Assembly: GCF_900188065.1 (NCBI RefSeq)
Contig: NZ_FZNQ01000001.1
Location: 424,434-488,433 of the forward strand
Reading direction: 5' to 3'
DNA length: 64,000 nucleotides
Origin: Halorubrum vacuolatum
Lineage (GTDB): Archaea; Halobacteriota; Halobacteria; Halobacteriales; Haloferacaceae
Below the pieces are notes generated by a model. It saw only the letters and a program-made list of their open reading frames with translations, was not told where the DNA came from and made no database searches. Positions 26,679 to 34,794 of the stretch are shown one piece after another; positions within the stretch are counted from its first letter, which is position 1; the number at the start of each line of letters is the position of its first letter. A program made the position numbers and the translations under genes.

Positions 26679-27449
26679 CTACTCGATAGCACGGATGAGA
26701 TCGAAGAGGTCCTCCGCATAGCGGTCCGGTTCGAGCCCGAGATCGACATCGATGGCGACCGAGATCGCCGAGGAGAGGTCCTCCTCGACGCTCGTCTCGA
26801 CGTTTTCGGCCGGAAACGCACCGCCGCCAACAAGGACGCTGCCGTCGACCCGCCAGACGGCCATCCGTCCGACGACGACGATGTCATCCATCTCGATCGC
26901 CACCGGGGCACCGTCCGCGGCGGGAAACGAAACCGGCTCGAAGGGGACGACCCCCTCGAGGTCGGTTTGACGGGCCTCCATCCCGGCGTCGACGGTCAGC
27001 GTGTCCGTCCCCACCTTCTCGATCTCCTCCACGCCGTGTGCGGCCATCTGCGCTTCAAGCGTCGCTCGAACGTTGGTCTCGACTTCATCGAGGATCTGGC
27101 CGCCGCCGACGCCACCCGGAAGGTCGGTCAGATCCGGATCGAAGGTAATGCGGCTGGCGAAAAACGAGACGGGGGCATCGGTCACCTCCCCGAGGGTCTT
27201 TTCGGCCAACTCCGAGCGAAGCGGTTCGTTCTCGTAGGTCCTCGTCGTCGCCGTCGCGGTCAACTCCGCACCGGCGATCGACTCGCTGAACGCCTCCGCT
27301 TTTTCCTCCTCGACGAGCCCCCAGCCGTCGGATTCAAGCCGGTCCTCCGGGACGTCCGGCGGGCTCGGCGAGGCGCTCGCCAGACAGCCCGCGACGGCAG
27401 TCGCCACGCCGCTCCCGGCGGCCGCAGCGAGAAACCGACGTCGATCCAT
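26679..27449 (-). CDS. Haloarchaeal lipoprotein, DUF6517-like
   Basis: 256 residues from ATG 27449: MDRRRFLAAAAGSGVATAVAGC, a Tat-type signal with lipobox Cys22, so exported and lipid-anchored. A longer start at 27476 is possible. The mature part resembles haloarchaeal DUF6517 lipoproteins (GWGLVEEEKAEAFSESIAGAELTATATTRTYEN). Function unknown. Divergent from the DUF5787-like gene with a tandem repeat between them. Confidence 0.7.
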   Translation of the reverse strand: MDRRRFLAAAAGSGVATAVAGCLASASPSPPDVPEDRLESDGWGLVEEEKAEAFSESIAGAELTATATTRTYENEPLRSELAEKTLGEVTDAPVSFFASRITFDPDLTDLPGGVGGGQILDEVETNVRATLEAQMAAHGVEEIEKVGTDTLTVDAGMEARQTDLEGVVPFEPVSFPAADGAPVAIEMDDIVVVGRMAVWRVDGSVLVGGGAFPAENVETSVEEDLSSAISVAIDVDLGLEPDRYAEDLFDLIRAIE

Positions 27450-27550
27450 ATCCGTTCTCGGGAACTTCAGGGTCATGAACATATCGGCGATCCGTCCGGG
27501 TGGACGGCCACACCGGCTGTGAGACGGTCGTGGCGCATGGCACCTCCACT

Positions 27551-27630
27551 CGCCGGCGGTCCGAACACGCCGACGGCCTTCACGCGCCGGCGGTCCGAAC
27601 ACGCCGACGGCTTTTACTCGCCGGCGGCCG
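27551..27630. repeat. 34-bp tandem repeat upstream of the DUF5787-like gene
   Basis: Units start with CGCCGGCGGTCCGAACACGC at 27551 and 27585, with a third partial unit at 27619 that ends 12 bases before the ATG at 27642. The third unit changes CCTTCACG to TTTTACTCG, which may have created the promoter-proximal TTTTAC. Confidence 0.8.
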
Positions 27631-27641
27631 TCCCGATCCGC

Positions 27642-28598
27642 ATGGAGTTCCGGTTCGAGATGGCGCTGTGTGCGGCGCTCGAATCGCCGGACCGGATCGT
27701 CGCCAGACAGCTCGGCGCGGGTGTGGCCCGTCCGGGCGGGCGGATCGTCGACGTCTGTCTCCTCGATCCCGGACCGGGCTTTGCGGACCGCGCCGCGATC
27801 ACGCCGCGACGGATCCCCGTGACGGCCATCGAGGCCCCCGTCGGGCCTGGGTCAGCGGTCCCGATCGCCGAGGCCTTCGATCTACCGCCGGAACGTGCCC
27901 ACGCCGTCGCGGACGCGGCCGTCGAGGCGGGCTATTTCGAGCGTGAGCGCCGTGACGGACGGCCCGTCGTTCGGGCGACCGCCCGCTACCCGGACGACTG
28001 GGTCGGCTCGCTCACCGCCATCGAGAACAAACCCGACCTCGGAACGCCGGGCGACCTCCGTGCCCAGCTCCGGTATGACGTCGCGCTCGGCCTCTTTGAT
28101 TCGGTCGTCCTCGCGACGGCCTCGTACGTCACGCGGGCCCACCTCAACCGGATCCCGGACGCCGTCGGCGTCTGGCGGTTCGACCCGGAGTCGGGCGAGC
28201 GGGAGGTGATCCGCGAGCCGACGCCGCTGACCCCGGATGCCTCCGGCGTCGAGATCCTGTCCGAGCAAGCCGCACGAACCGACATCGTGCCCGTCGATCC
28301 CGAGGCGAAGGCCCGACGACGACGACGGATCGCCGAGCGGGCGTACGGGAAGGGATGGCGACCGGCACTACCGGGTTGTACGCACGGCGGGGCGACGGCC
28401 GACGGACGACCCGTCTGTACCTACTTCGACCGCGTCGTCGATCCCGGCCGGGACTGTGGCGAGGCCTGTCCGGCCTACGAGCCCGCCGATCCCCCGAGTT
28501 GTGACCGCGACCGGCTCCGTGCGGAACGGTCGGCGTGGGTGGCTGAGCCGACGGATGGCGGGCCGCGACGACAGGCGGGGCTCTCCCGGTTCGGGTGA
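27642..28598 (+). CDS. DUF5787-like protein, possible PD-(D/E)XK nuclease fold
   Basis: 318 residues. Starts MEFRFEMALCAALES, the usual beginning of a haloarchaeal family I recall as DUF5787. Centre: GSLTAIENKPDLGTPGDL, where D/E-x-K after a beta strand (IENK) and the following FDSVVLATASYV pattern resemble a PD-(D/E)XK nuclease core. The C-terminal third has a Cys cluster (PGCTHGG, PVCTYFDR, DCGEACPAY) that could hold zinc or an iron-sulfur cluster as in Cas4/AddB-like nucleases. Nuclease activity is inference. Confidence 0.65.
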   Translation: MEFRFEMALCAALESPDRIVARQLGAGVARPGGRIVDVCLLDPGPGFADRAAITPRRIPVTAIEAPVGPGSAVPIAEAFDLPPERAHAVADAAVEAGYFERERRDGRPVVRATARYPDDWVGSLTAIENKPDLGTPGDLRAQLRYDVALGLFDSVVLATASYVTRAHLNRIPDAVGVWRFDPESGEREVIREPTPLTPDASGVEILSEQAARTDIVPVDPEAKARRRRRIAERAYGKGWRPALPGCTHGGATADGRPVCTYFDRVVDPGRDCGEACPAYEPADPPSCDRDRLRAERSAWVAEPTDGGPRRQAGLSRFG

Positions 28599-28701
28599 CC
28601 GATCGGCCGGCCGTCGATCCGAGGGCGGTCCCGGGTGGGTCGAACGGGTCGCTTCCCGCTCCACGGCAATTCTTATGCCGCGAGCGCGGCATCAGTCGCT
28701 T

Positions 28702-29115
28702 ATGGACGACATCGACGACATCTTCGTCGCACGGCTGATGACGACCGATATTCACACGGTGACCCCGGACACCCTCGTGGAGGACGCCGCGGGTGTCCTG
28801 CTCGATAACGACATCAGCTCCGTGCTCGTCGTCGACGAGGCGGACCAGCTCGTCGGGATCTTGACGACGACGGACTTCGTCGAGATCGTCGCCAAGAGCC
28901 AGCCGAAAGCCCAGACGACCGTCGAACGGTACATGAGCACCGACCTCGTGACGACGGATGCACAGGCGTCCGTCTCGACGGTCGCCACCCGGATGGTCGA
29001 ACGGGGATTCCACCACATGCCCGTCGTCGACGAGGACGGCACCGCCATCGGGATCATCACGACCTCCGATCTGGCTGCGTACGTCTCGACGGCGGACGTG
29101 AGCGCGTCCGTCTGA
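28702..29115 (+). CDS. Two-CBS-domain protein
   Basis: 137 residues from ATG 28702; open frame upstream to 28237 is a shadow. Two CBS motifs (about 8-60 and 72-125): VARLMTTDIHTVTPDTLVEDAAGVLLDNDISSVLVVD and ERYMSTDLVTTDAQASVSTVATRMVERGFHHMPVVDEDGTAIGIITTSDL, both split here. CBS pairs bind adenine nucleotides and regulate partner proteins. No partner domain. TATA-like TTCTTATGCC lies about 30 bases before the start. The end of the gene is copied five times downstream. Confidence 0.88.
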   Translation: MDDIDDIFVARLMTTDIHTVTPDTLVEDAAGVLLDNDISSVLVVDEADQLVGILTTTDFVEIVAKSQPKAQTTVERYMSTDLVTTDAQASVSTVATRMVERGFHHMPVVDEDGTAIGIITTSDLAAYVSTADVSASV

Positions 29116-29261
29116 CCCCGCCGACGTGAGCGCGTCCGTCTGACCCCGCCGACGTAAGCGCGTCCGTCTGACCCCGCCGACGTGAGCGCGTCCGTCTGAC
29201 CCCGCCGACGTAAGCGCGTCCGTCTGACCCCGCCGACGGGAGCACTCGATCTGATCCCGCC
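29095..29261. repeat. 28-bp tandem array spanning the CBS stop codon
   Basis: Five nearly perfect copies (29095, 29123, 29151, 29179, 29207) and a sixth diverged one. Each begins GACGTGAGCGCGTCCG or GACGTAAGCGCGTCCG and includes the bases TCTGACC that hold the native stop. Because 28 is not a multiple of three the frame changes in each copy. No spacers, so not a CRISPR array. Confidence 0.9.
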
Positions 29262-29393
29262 GAAGCCGCCGATCCGGCCGGCAAGGCGTGAACCTTGCCG
29301 ACGTCGCGGACGGGATCGGCGGCCTGGAGGGTGGTAGCCACAACACCCGCCACTATCTGTGGGGTCTTACCGCGTGATCCCATACGGATCGGC

Positions 29394-30758
29394 ATGTCCG
29401 AACGGCTGCATCTGAACCTCTTCACGATGAACTCGGTCGAGCACGTCTCGCCGGGTTCATGGACGTATCCGGGCGATCAGTCCGTCCGCTACACGGATCG
29501 CGACTACTGGACGGAGGTCGCCCGAACCGCCGAGCGCGGCGGCTTCGACGCGGTCTTCTTCGCCGACGTCAGGGGGATCTACGACGTCTACGGTGACGAC
29601 CGTGATACCGCCGTTGAGCGGGCGGTCCAGACACCCGCGAACGACCCGCAACTCGTCGTTCCGGCGATGGCCGAGGTCACCGACGATCTCGGATTCGCCG
29701 TGACGCGATCGACAACGTATACCCATCCGTACCAGCTCGCTCGCGAGTTCTCCACGCTGGATCACCTCACCGACGGCCGGATCGCGATCAACGTCGTCAC
29801 CTCCTATCTGGAGTCGGCGGCGGCGAATCTCGGGTTGGAGGAGCGGATGGACAAGGAGACCCGGTACGACCGCGCTGACGAGTTCCTCGACGTCTGTTAT
29901 GCGCTCTGGGAGGACTCCTGGGAGGACGATGCGGTCAAACGTGATCGGAGTGCACGACGATATACCGACCCCGCGAAGGTCCACTCGATCGACCATGAGG
30001 GCGAGCACTTCTCCGTGCCGGGCCCACACGGTTGTGAACCCTCGCCGCAGCGGACGCCGGTGATCTATCAGGCGGGCTCCTCGGATCGGGGCCGGGAGTT
30101 CGCCGCCGCGAACGCCGAGGCGGTCTTCGCCAGCCAGCCGACCGAGGAGGGCGTTCGCGAGTATATGCGGGACGTGAAATCGCGCGCAGCGGACCACGGA
30201 CGCGACCCCGAGAGCCTCCGCTTTTTCATCGGCGTCGTTCCCATCGTCGGGGAGACGGAGGCGGCCGCGCAGGCGAAACACGAACGCTACACCGAGCACG
30301 TCGACGTCGAGGCGACGCTCGCGCTGTTGTCGGGCTTTCTCGACATGGATCTCTCCACGCTCGATCCGGACCAGCGCGTCGAACACATCGAGACGGACGC
30401 GATCCAGGGGACGATGAACGCGTTCACGACCTCCCAGCCCGACCGCGACTGGACGGTACGGGAGGTCGCACAGTTCTGCGGGCTGGGAACGACCTCCCCG
30501 ACGATCGTCGGGACGCCCGAGGACGTCGCGGACGAGCTCCAGTACTGGCACGAGGAGGTCGGCGTCCACGGCTTCAATATAAAAGAGGTCGTCCGTCCGA
30601 ACTCCCTCCGGGACTTCGTCGACCTCGTCGTCCCCGAACTCCGTGAGCGGGGGCTCGTCCCGCCGGCTGACGAACCTACCGTGGGATCCACCCTTCGCGA
30701 GCGCCTCCTCGGGGAGGGACGGGCGCGGCTCCGCGACGATCATCCGGCCAGACGATAG
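29394..30758 (+). CDS. LLM-class flavin-dependent monooxygenase (NtaA/SnaA/SoxA type)
   Basis: 454 residues from ATG 29394. TIM-barrel flavin monooxygenase: HLNLFTMNSVEHVSPGSWTYPG at the start, ARTAERGGFDAVFFADVRG, GFAVTRSTTYTHPYQLAREFSTLDHLTDGRIAINVVTSYLESAAANLG (split), SPQRTPVIYQAGSSDRGREFAA and GTPEDVADELQYW. Uses FMNH2 from a partner reductase. Substrates of this branch include nitrilotriacetate, sulfur heterocycles and others; not assignable. No reductase gene is adjacent, though a flavin reductase family gene is at 33992. Confidence 0.85.
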   Translation: MSERLHLNLFTMNSVEHVSPGSWTYPGDQSVRYTDRDYWTEVARTAERGGFDAVFFADVRGIYDVYGDDRDTAVERAVQTPANDPQLVVPAMAEVTDDLGFAVTRSTTYTHPYQLAREFSTLDHLTDGRIAINVVTSYLESAAANLGLEERMDKETRYDRADEFLDVCYALWEDSWEDDAVKRDRSARRYTDPAKVHSIDHEGEHFSVPGPHGCEPSPQRTPVIYQAGSSDRGREFAAANAEAVFASQPTEEGVREYMRDVKSRAADHGRDPESLRFFIGVVPIVGETEAAAQAKHERYTEHVDVEATLALLSGFLDMDLSTLDPDQRVEHIETDAIQGTMNAFTTSQPDRDWTVREVAQFCGLGTTSPTIVGTPEDVADELQYWHEEVGVHGFNIKEVVRPNSLRDFVDLVVPELRERGLVPPADEPTVGSTLRERLLGEGRARLRDDHPARR

Positions 30759-30769
30759 GTCCGGTTACT

Positions 30770-30905
30770 CACCGATGTCTCGTCCCGACTGCTGAGCGGA
30801 GATGATACCAGCGTGGTCGAGTCCCGATCCCTCGACAGGCGGGGGAAGTCGTCGTCGAACGTCACCAAGGGCCAGTCGTTCCTCACCGCAAACGGGAGGT
30901 GATCT
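30770..30905 (-). pseudogene. Possible remnant of a DUF5615/PIN-like gene
   Basis: Minus-strand translation gives LVTFDDDFPRLSRDRD in one frame and DHAGIISAQQSGRDIGE in the next, which together look like the end of a DUF5615-type PIN-like protein broken by a frameshift. No intact start exists upstream. Weak evidence by eye; it sits in the otherwise gene-free 30759-31298. Confidence 0.3.
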
Positions 30906-31298
30906 TTGCCGGGATCACCCAGTCGGTCCTGGTCGCGAGCCGTGTGTACGGTTCAACCACGACGACGCGGACCATCGGCGACCGGAACCCGGATACGTTC
31001 GTCACAAGACAACGGCCTCATGACTCGGCCGCTTCCGCGGAACGGCAGTCGTCGATGCGATCGGAGAAAAACCGCTGGCCTCGGCACTCATAGGGCTCGT
31101 CATCGCCGGTGCCGAGGCGGCTCGGAGCGGTGGATCGTCATCGGCCGGCCGTCGCTACGCTCGCCCGAATGAAAAACGGCCCGCCACGCATCTTCCGAAC
31201 GACCCCTCCCTACTCGCTCACGGCTTTCGCCGTTCGCTCCGTGAGGAAGGGATTCACCGCCTCATTACAGTTAAAAAGCCGCCGCCGTAAGGGGGAGT
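30906..31298. other. Gene-free region before the MBF1-like gene
   Basis: No convincing coding region. The last 40 bases contain a pyrimidine/purine-mixed stretch leading to ATG 31299 with AGTTAAAAAGCC about 30 bases upstream, which may serve as the promoter. Confidence 0.4.
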
Positions 31299-31859
31299 AT
31301 GGCCAAATACTCGACGGGCGGAGGCGGCGGCGACGGCGGCGGCGGTGCCTGTGAGCTGTGTGGGGGGGAATCGTCGAACCTCAAACAGGCGAACGTCGCC
31401 GGCGCGCGGCTGCTCGTCTGTTCGAACTGTCGCCCCCACGACGACGCGCGCAAGGGTCGTGGCGGGGGCGGGCACGGTGGAGGCGGCGGAGGCGGCGGCG
31501 GATCCTCGGGCGGCTCCGCCGGCAGTTCGGGTCACGGATCGACCAGCCGACGCAAGGAGGTCGCCCGGAAACAGGCCCGGGTGTACGACGCCGCGACGGG
31601 CGATTCGACCCACTGGGAGGAGGAGGGAACCAACTACGAAAAGGACCGGCTTCCCTACCTCGTCTCGGGATACGACGATCGGGCGGTCGCCGCTCGACAG
31701 GACGCGGGCCTCACCGTCGAGGAGCTCGCGTCGGAACTCGACATAAGCGAGGACGACCTGCTCGCCGTCGAACAGGGTCGCGCCGCACGCGCCGGCGTCG
31801 GCGGCTCCGTCGTCCGGGCGATCGAGGAGCGCCTCGACGTCGAGCTCGTCGACGAGTAG
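31299..31859 (+). CDS. MBF1-type transcription factor with zinc ribbon
   Basis: 186 residues. Zinc ribbon CELCGG...CSNC (about 18-48), Gly/Ser-rich linker (about 53-85, over 60 percent Gly), a conserved middle ARKQARVYDAATGDSTHWEE... and a C-terminal helix-turn-helix (VAARQDAGLTVEELASELDISEDDLLAVEQGRA). This is the layout of archaeal MBF1, which bridges regulators and TBP in eukaryotes; in archaea it also binds ribosomes. The second cysteine pair and HTH are intact. Linker length is greater than usual as I remember it. Confidence 0.8.
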   Translation: MAKYSTGGGGGDGGGGACELCGGESSNLKQANVAGARLLVCSNCRPHDDARKGRGGGGHGGGGGGGGGSSGGSAGSSGHGSTSRRKEVARKQARVYDAATGDSTHWEEEGTNYEKDRLPYLVSGYDDRAVAARQDAGLTVEELASELDISEDDLLAVEQGRAARAGVGGSVVRAIEERLDVELVDE

Positions 31860-31904
31860 GACTAAAAAGAACCAGGGTGGCGCCGCTTTTGTAATAGATC
31901 GCGG

Positions 31905-33695
31905 CTACCGTTCCTCGACGTGGCGCACCTCGACCGCGACGCCGCGGGTCGAGGCGGCCATCTCCGGGCCGCTCATCTCGGCACGGCCAACCGCGAACGC
32001 CTTCGGGCCCTCTATCACGACCTCGTCGCCGACGCGGATCGTCGGATCCGCATCGGTGATCCCCGGCGCGAGCACCGATCCACGTGGAACGAACGGGTCG
32101 ATCGTGACCCGTTTCGTCGGCGCGTCGCTTTCGACCCACCGCCTCGCGCCCGCGAGCGTGAACGAGAGCGTCCCGTACTGCGGAACCATCGTCGCGAGCT
32201 GTGCGCCCGGCTCGCCGTCGCGGCCGGCGTCCGGATCGTCGGTACGGACCTGGAGTTTGGGGTACCGTCCCGTCGTCCGGATCGACCCGAACAGGTCGTC
32301 GCCGGCGGCGTCGCCGATGAGGTAGTCGGCGATGGCCCGGACGGTGTTGTGCTCGCGCTCGCGCTTGCTGTAGGCCGGTTCGCCCTCCAACGCCGCCGCC
32401 AACGCCGCGAGCGACTCGTCGGTCGTCGGGTGGTCGACGCAGGTGTACTCGAAGGGAACCTCGACCTCGGGATCGGCCTCGACGCGTTCACATATCTCAC
32501 GGTAGCCCTCCGTGGGGACGTGGGCGATCACCCGCGAATAGCCGTCGTTGCGGAGCAGGTATCGTCGCAGAACCTCCGAGACGAACCCGACCTCCGCCTC
32601 GGACCAGTCGCCGGTGACGACCGTATCGTAGTGTTGTGCGGGATAGGTCGTCTCCAGCTCCTGCGGGACGACGCCGATCGGCGAGGTCATCGAGACGGTG
32701 TGGCCCCGCCAGGCGATCGCGTCGTGGAACTGCCGGTGGCTCTGGGAGTCGCTGTAGGGCTTCGTCGCCGAACAGGGAACCAACACGAGCGGCTGATCGG
32801 TAAACCGGTTGCGGTAGCGCGTCGTCACCCGATCGGCGAACCGCTTGATCTCCACGCGGTCGAGCGTCTCCGCGCTCGCGGCGGTGATCTCCGCCTCGCG
32901 CAGGATGGGCGTTCGCTCCTCCAGATAGCCCCACTGGGTGTCGAACTCCCGCAGCGTCGCCGTGAGCCACCCCTCGTGTCGGACCTGCCCTTCGAGGTAA
33001 TCGCGAAGCCGTCCCGCGCGAATTCGCTCACGAACCCGGGCCAACTCCGCCCGCAGGGCGTTGACGTTGTGCTCGGCGCAGTCGGCGCGCGTGAATGCCG
33101 AGCGCGGCCCCGCACAGGCCGGACACGCACACGGCAACTCGGTCAGGTCCTCAAGGAAGTGGGCGGCATCGGCGGTGAGATACCGCCCCTGCAGCCCCAG
33201 CGCCCTCGCGCGGGTCGCATCGAACAGGTCGATCCCGGCGTACGCGAGCGTGGCGACGTTTCGCGGCGTGGCGACCCCGGAGAGCACGCGGGCGGCGTCC
33301 GCCGGCAACGATCCGGTGGCCGACACGATCGCGTCGCGGAACGCCTCGCCGTGGCCGATAAAGCCCGCAGCGTCCGCGAAGACGTAGGCGTCCGCGCCGA
33401 CGTCGCGAGCGCCCGCAACGTCGATCACGGCGGCGACGGGAAACGCGACGTCGGGGTGTTCGACCCGAAACGAGTCGGCGACCTCCTTGCGGGTGCCGGC
33501 CGGGAAGGCGCGGTGTGGGAGCACGGTGAGTACCGATCCGTCGCCGTCGGGGATCGCCCGTTCGGCCGCCCAGAGGCTTCCGGCGTCCTCGATGAAGGGA
33601 TCCGCGAGCGCGGGCGTCATCACGGGGTCGGCGAGGCGGAGTTCGCCAAGCCGCGCCGCGCCGTCGCGCTCGTGAACCTCGAAATACTCGGTCAT
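31905..33695 (-). CDS. arcS: Archaeosine synthase ArcS (TgtA2)
   Basis: 596 residues from ATG 33695. TGT-like N-terminal domain (MTEYFEVHERDGAARLGELRL... CACPACAG, residues about 200-215, the Cys cluster), the ArcS core VLVPCSATKPYSDSQSHRQFHDAI, and a C-terminal PUA domain (about 515-590, FVPRGSVLAPGITDADPTIRVGDEVVIEG, split). ArcS converts preQ0 at position 15 of tRNA to archaeosine (G+), with or without RaSEA. Start codon chosen where family similarity begins. Confidence 0.9.
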   Translation of the reverse strand: MTEYFEVHERDGAARLGELRLADPVMTPALADPFIEDAGSLWAAERAIPDGDGSVLTVLPHRAFPAGTRKEVADSFRVEHPDVAFPVAAVIDVAGARDVGADAYVFADAAGFIGHGEAFRDAIVSATGSLPADAARVLSGVATPRNVATLAYAGIDLFDATRARALGLQGRYLTADAAHFLEDLTELPCACPACAGPRSAFTRADCAEHNVNALRAELARVRERIRAGRLRDYLEGQVRHEGWLTATLREFDTQWGYLEERTPILREAEITAASAETLDRVEIKRFADRVTTRYRNRFTDQPLVLVPCSATKPYSDSQSHRQFHDAIAWRGHTVSMTSPIGVVPQELETTYPAQHYDTVVTGDWSEAEVGFVSEVLRRYLLRNDGYSRVIAHVPTEGYREICERVEADPEVEVPFEYTCVDHPTTDESLAALAAALEGEPAYSKREREHNTVRAIADYLIGDAAGDDLFGSIRTTGRYPKLQVRTDDPDAGRDGEPGAQLATMVPQYGTLSFTLAGARRWVESDAPTKRVTIDPFVPRGSVLAPGITDADPTIRVGDEVVIEGPKAFAVGRAEMSGPEMAASTRGVAVEVRHVEER

Positions 33696-33991
33696 ATCCC
33701 CTCTCACCCGGGGACGGTCAATTCTCTTGTGTTCTCCCGTGGGGCGTCTCGCCCGCACCACGGCCGATGGTTCGACGGTGGCTTCGGGACGCCCGTGTGC
33801 CGTGTATGTCTCTCCCGGAGCCGTCGGACCGGCGCGGCCCCCTCAGTCCGATAAGCGATCGTTCGAGATCAACGATCGACGGCCTCGCGAAGCCGTTCGG
33901 CGATCGCGGCGGAGGAGCCCCACGGATGGTCGGCCGCGTCAAAATCGCCTCCCCGGACCCGTTGCATCCGATCACGATGCCGGGAGTCGAC

Positions 33992-34582
33992 TCAGCGCCG
34001 CTCGAACGCGATCGGCTCGCCCGTGGTGTAGTATGGACCGCCGAGTCGGCCGACGACGGGAAGGTTTCGACTGTCGAGTTTCCCGTCGGTCAACGCGTCC
34101 TCGGCGACGTGGTACCGGACCACCTCCCCGAGGACCATCGTCCGATCGTAGACCGACAGCGAGTCGTACAGCGTACACTCCATGCTGACCGCGGCCGCGG
34201 CGACCCGCGGGGGCGTGACGACGTCCGAGGGTGCATGCTCGATCCCGGCGTGGTCGAACTCGCTTTCGTCCGCCGGGAGGGTCGTCGCGGTGAGATCCAT
34301 CGCCTCGATCAGGTCCTCGGTGACGACGTTGACGACGAACTCGCCGGTGTCGAGCGCGTTCCGCGGCGTATCCTTCAACTCGCCGTCCGGCTTCGTGCTA
34401 CAGTTGAACACGAGCACGGGCGGCGAGGAGGAGACGTAGTTGTAGGAGCTGAACGGGGCGAGGTTCTCGACCCCATCGTCGCTTACGGTGCTGACCCACG
34501 CGATGGGGCGCGGCGCGACGGCCGTCTTGATGATCCGATCGTCGACGTCAGGGCCCGGTTCAAGCGAGAGCGATCGTCGCAT
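33992..34582 (-). CDS. Flavin reductase family protein (FMN-binding)
   Basis: 196 residues. FMN-binding split barrel: RIIKTAVAPRPIAWVSTVSDDGVENLAPFSSYNYVSSSPPVLVF, split. NTAVAPRPI plus SSYNYVSSSPP is the standard flavin reductase-like motif. It reduces free FMN with NAD(P)H or acts on unknown substrates, and could partner the LLM monooxygenase 3 kb away. 296 bases separate it from arcS with nothing recognisable between. Confidence 0.85.
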   Translation of the reverse strand: MRRSLSLEPGPDVDDRIIKTAVAPRPIAWVSTVSDDGVENLAPFSSYNYVSSSPPVLVFNCSTKPDGELKDTPRNALDTGEFVVNVVTEDLIEAMDLTATTLPADESEFDHAGIEHAPSDVVTPPRVAAAAVSMECTLYDSLSVYDRTMVLGEVVRYHVAEDALTDGKLDSRNLPVVGRLGGPYYTTGEPIAFERR

Positions 34583-34686
34583 GTCGACCCCATTCTGCGG
34601 CCAGCGGGATAACGACGCGTGTTGGGGATCCCGTCGGAGTCGACCGATCGGTTCCGTTTATATACTCAAAAAACGGGCACGCGACG

Positions 34687-34794
34687 GGTTATAAAACAGT
34701 CCGAAACCTGCCGAGTGGGCGCTTATAAGGGGTCGTTCGAAACCGACCGATCGGGCACTTATAACAGATCGTTGGAGACCAGCCGATCGACGGC
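34687..34794 (-). repeat. In-frame 36-bp copies of the aminotransferase 3' end including the stop
   Basis: On the minus strand 34794-34759 codes AVDRLVSNDLL-stop, 34758-34723 codes VPDRSVSNDPL-stop and 34722-34687 codes APTRQVSDCFIT in the same frame. The second keeps TTATAA at the same place. Divergence suggests an old duplication. Confidence 0.8.

Noticed and set aside
29095..29261. CRISPR array
   Set aside because: Repeats are contiguous with no unique spacers, no cas genes are in the window, and the first unit lies within a coding sequence.
34626..34760. Promoter cluster suggested by TTTATATAC and several TTATAA motifs
   Set aside because: The TTATAA motifs are the duplicated aminotransferase stop codons; no gene starts just after them.
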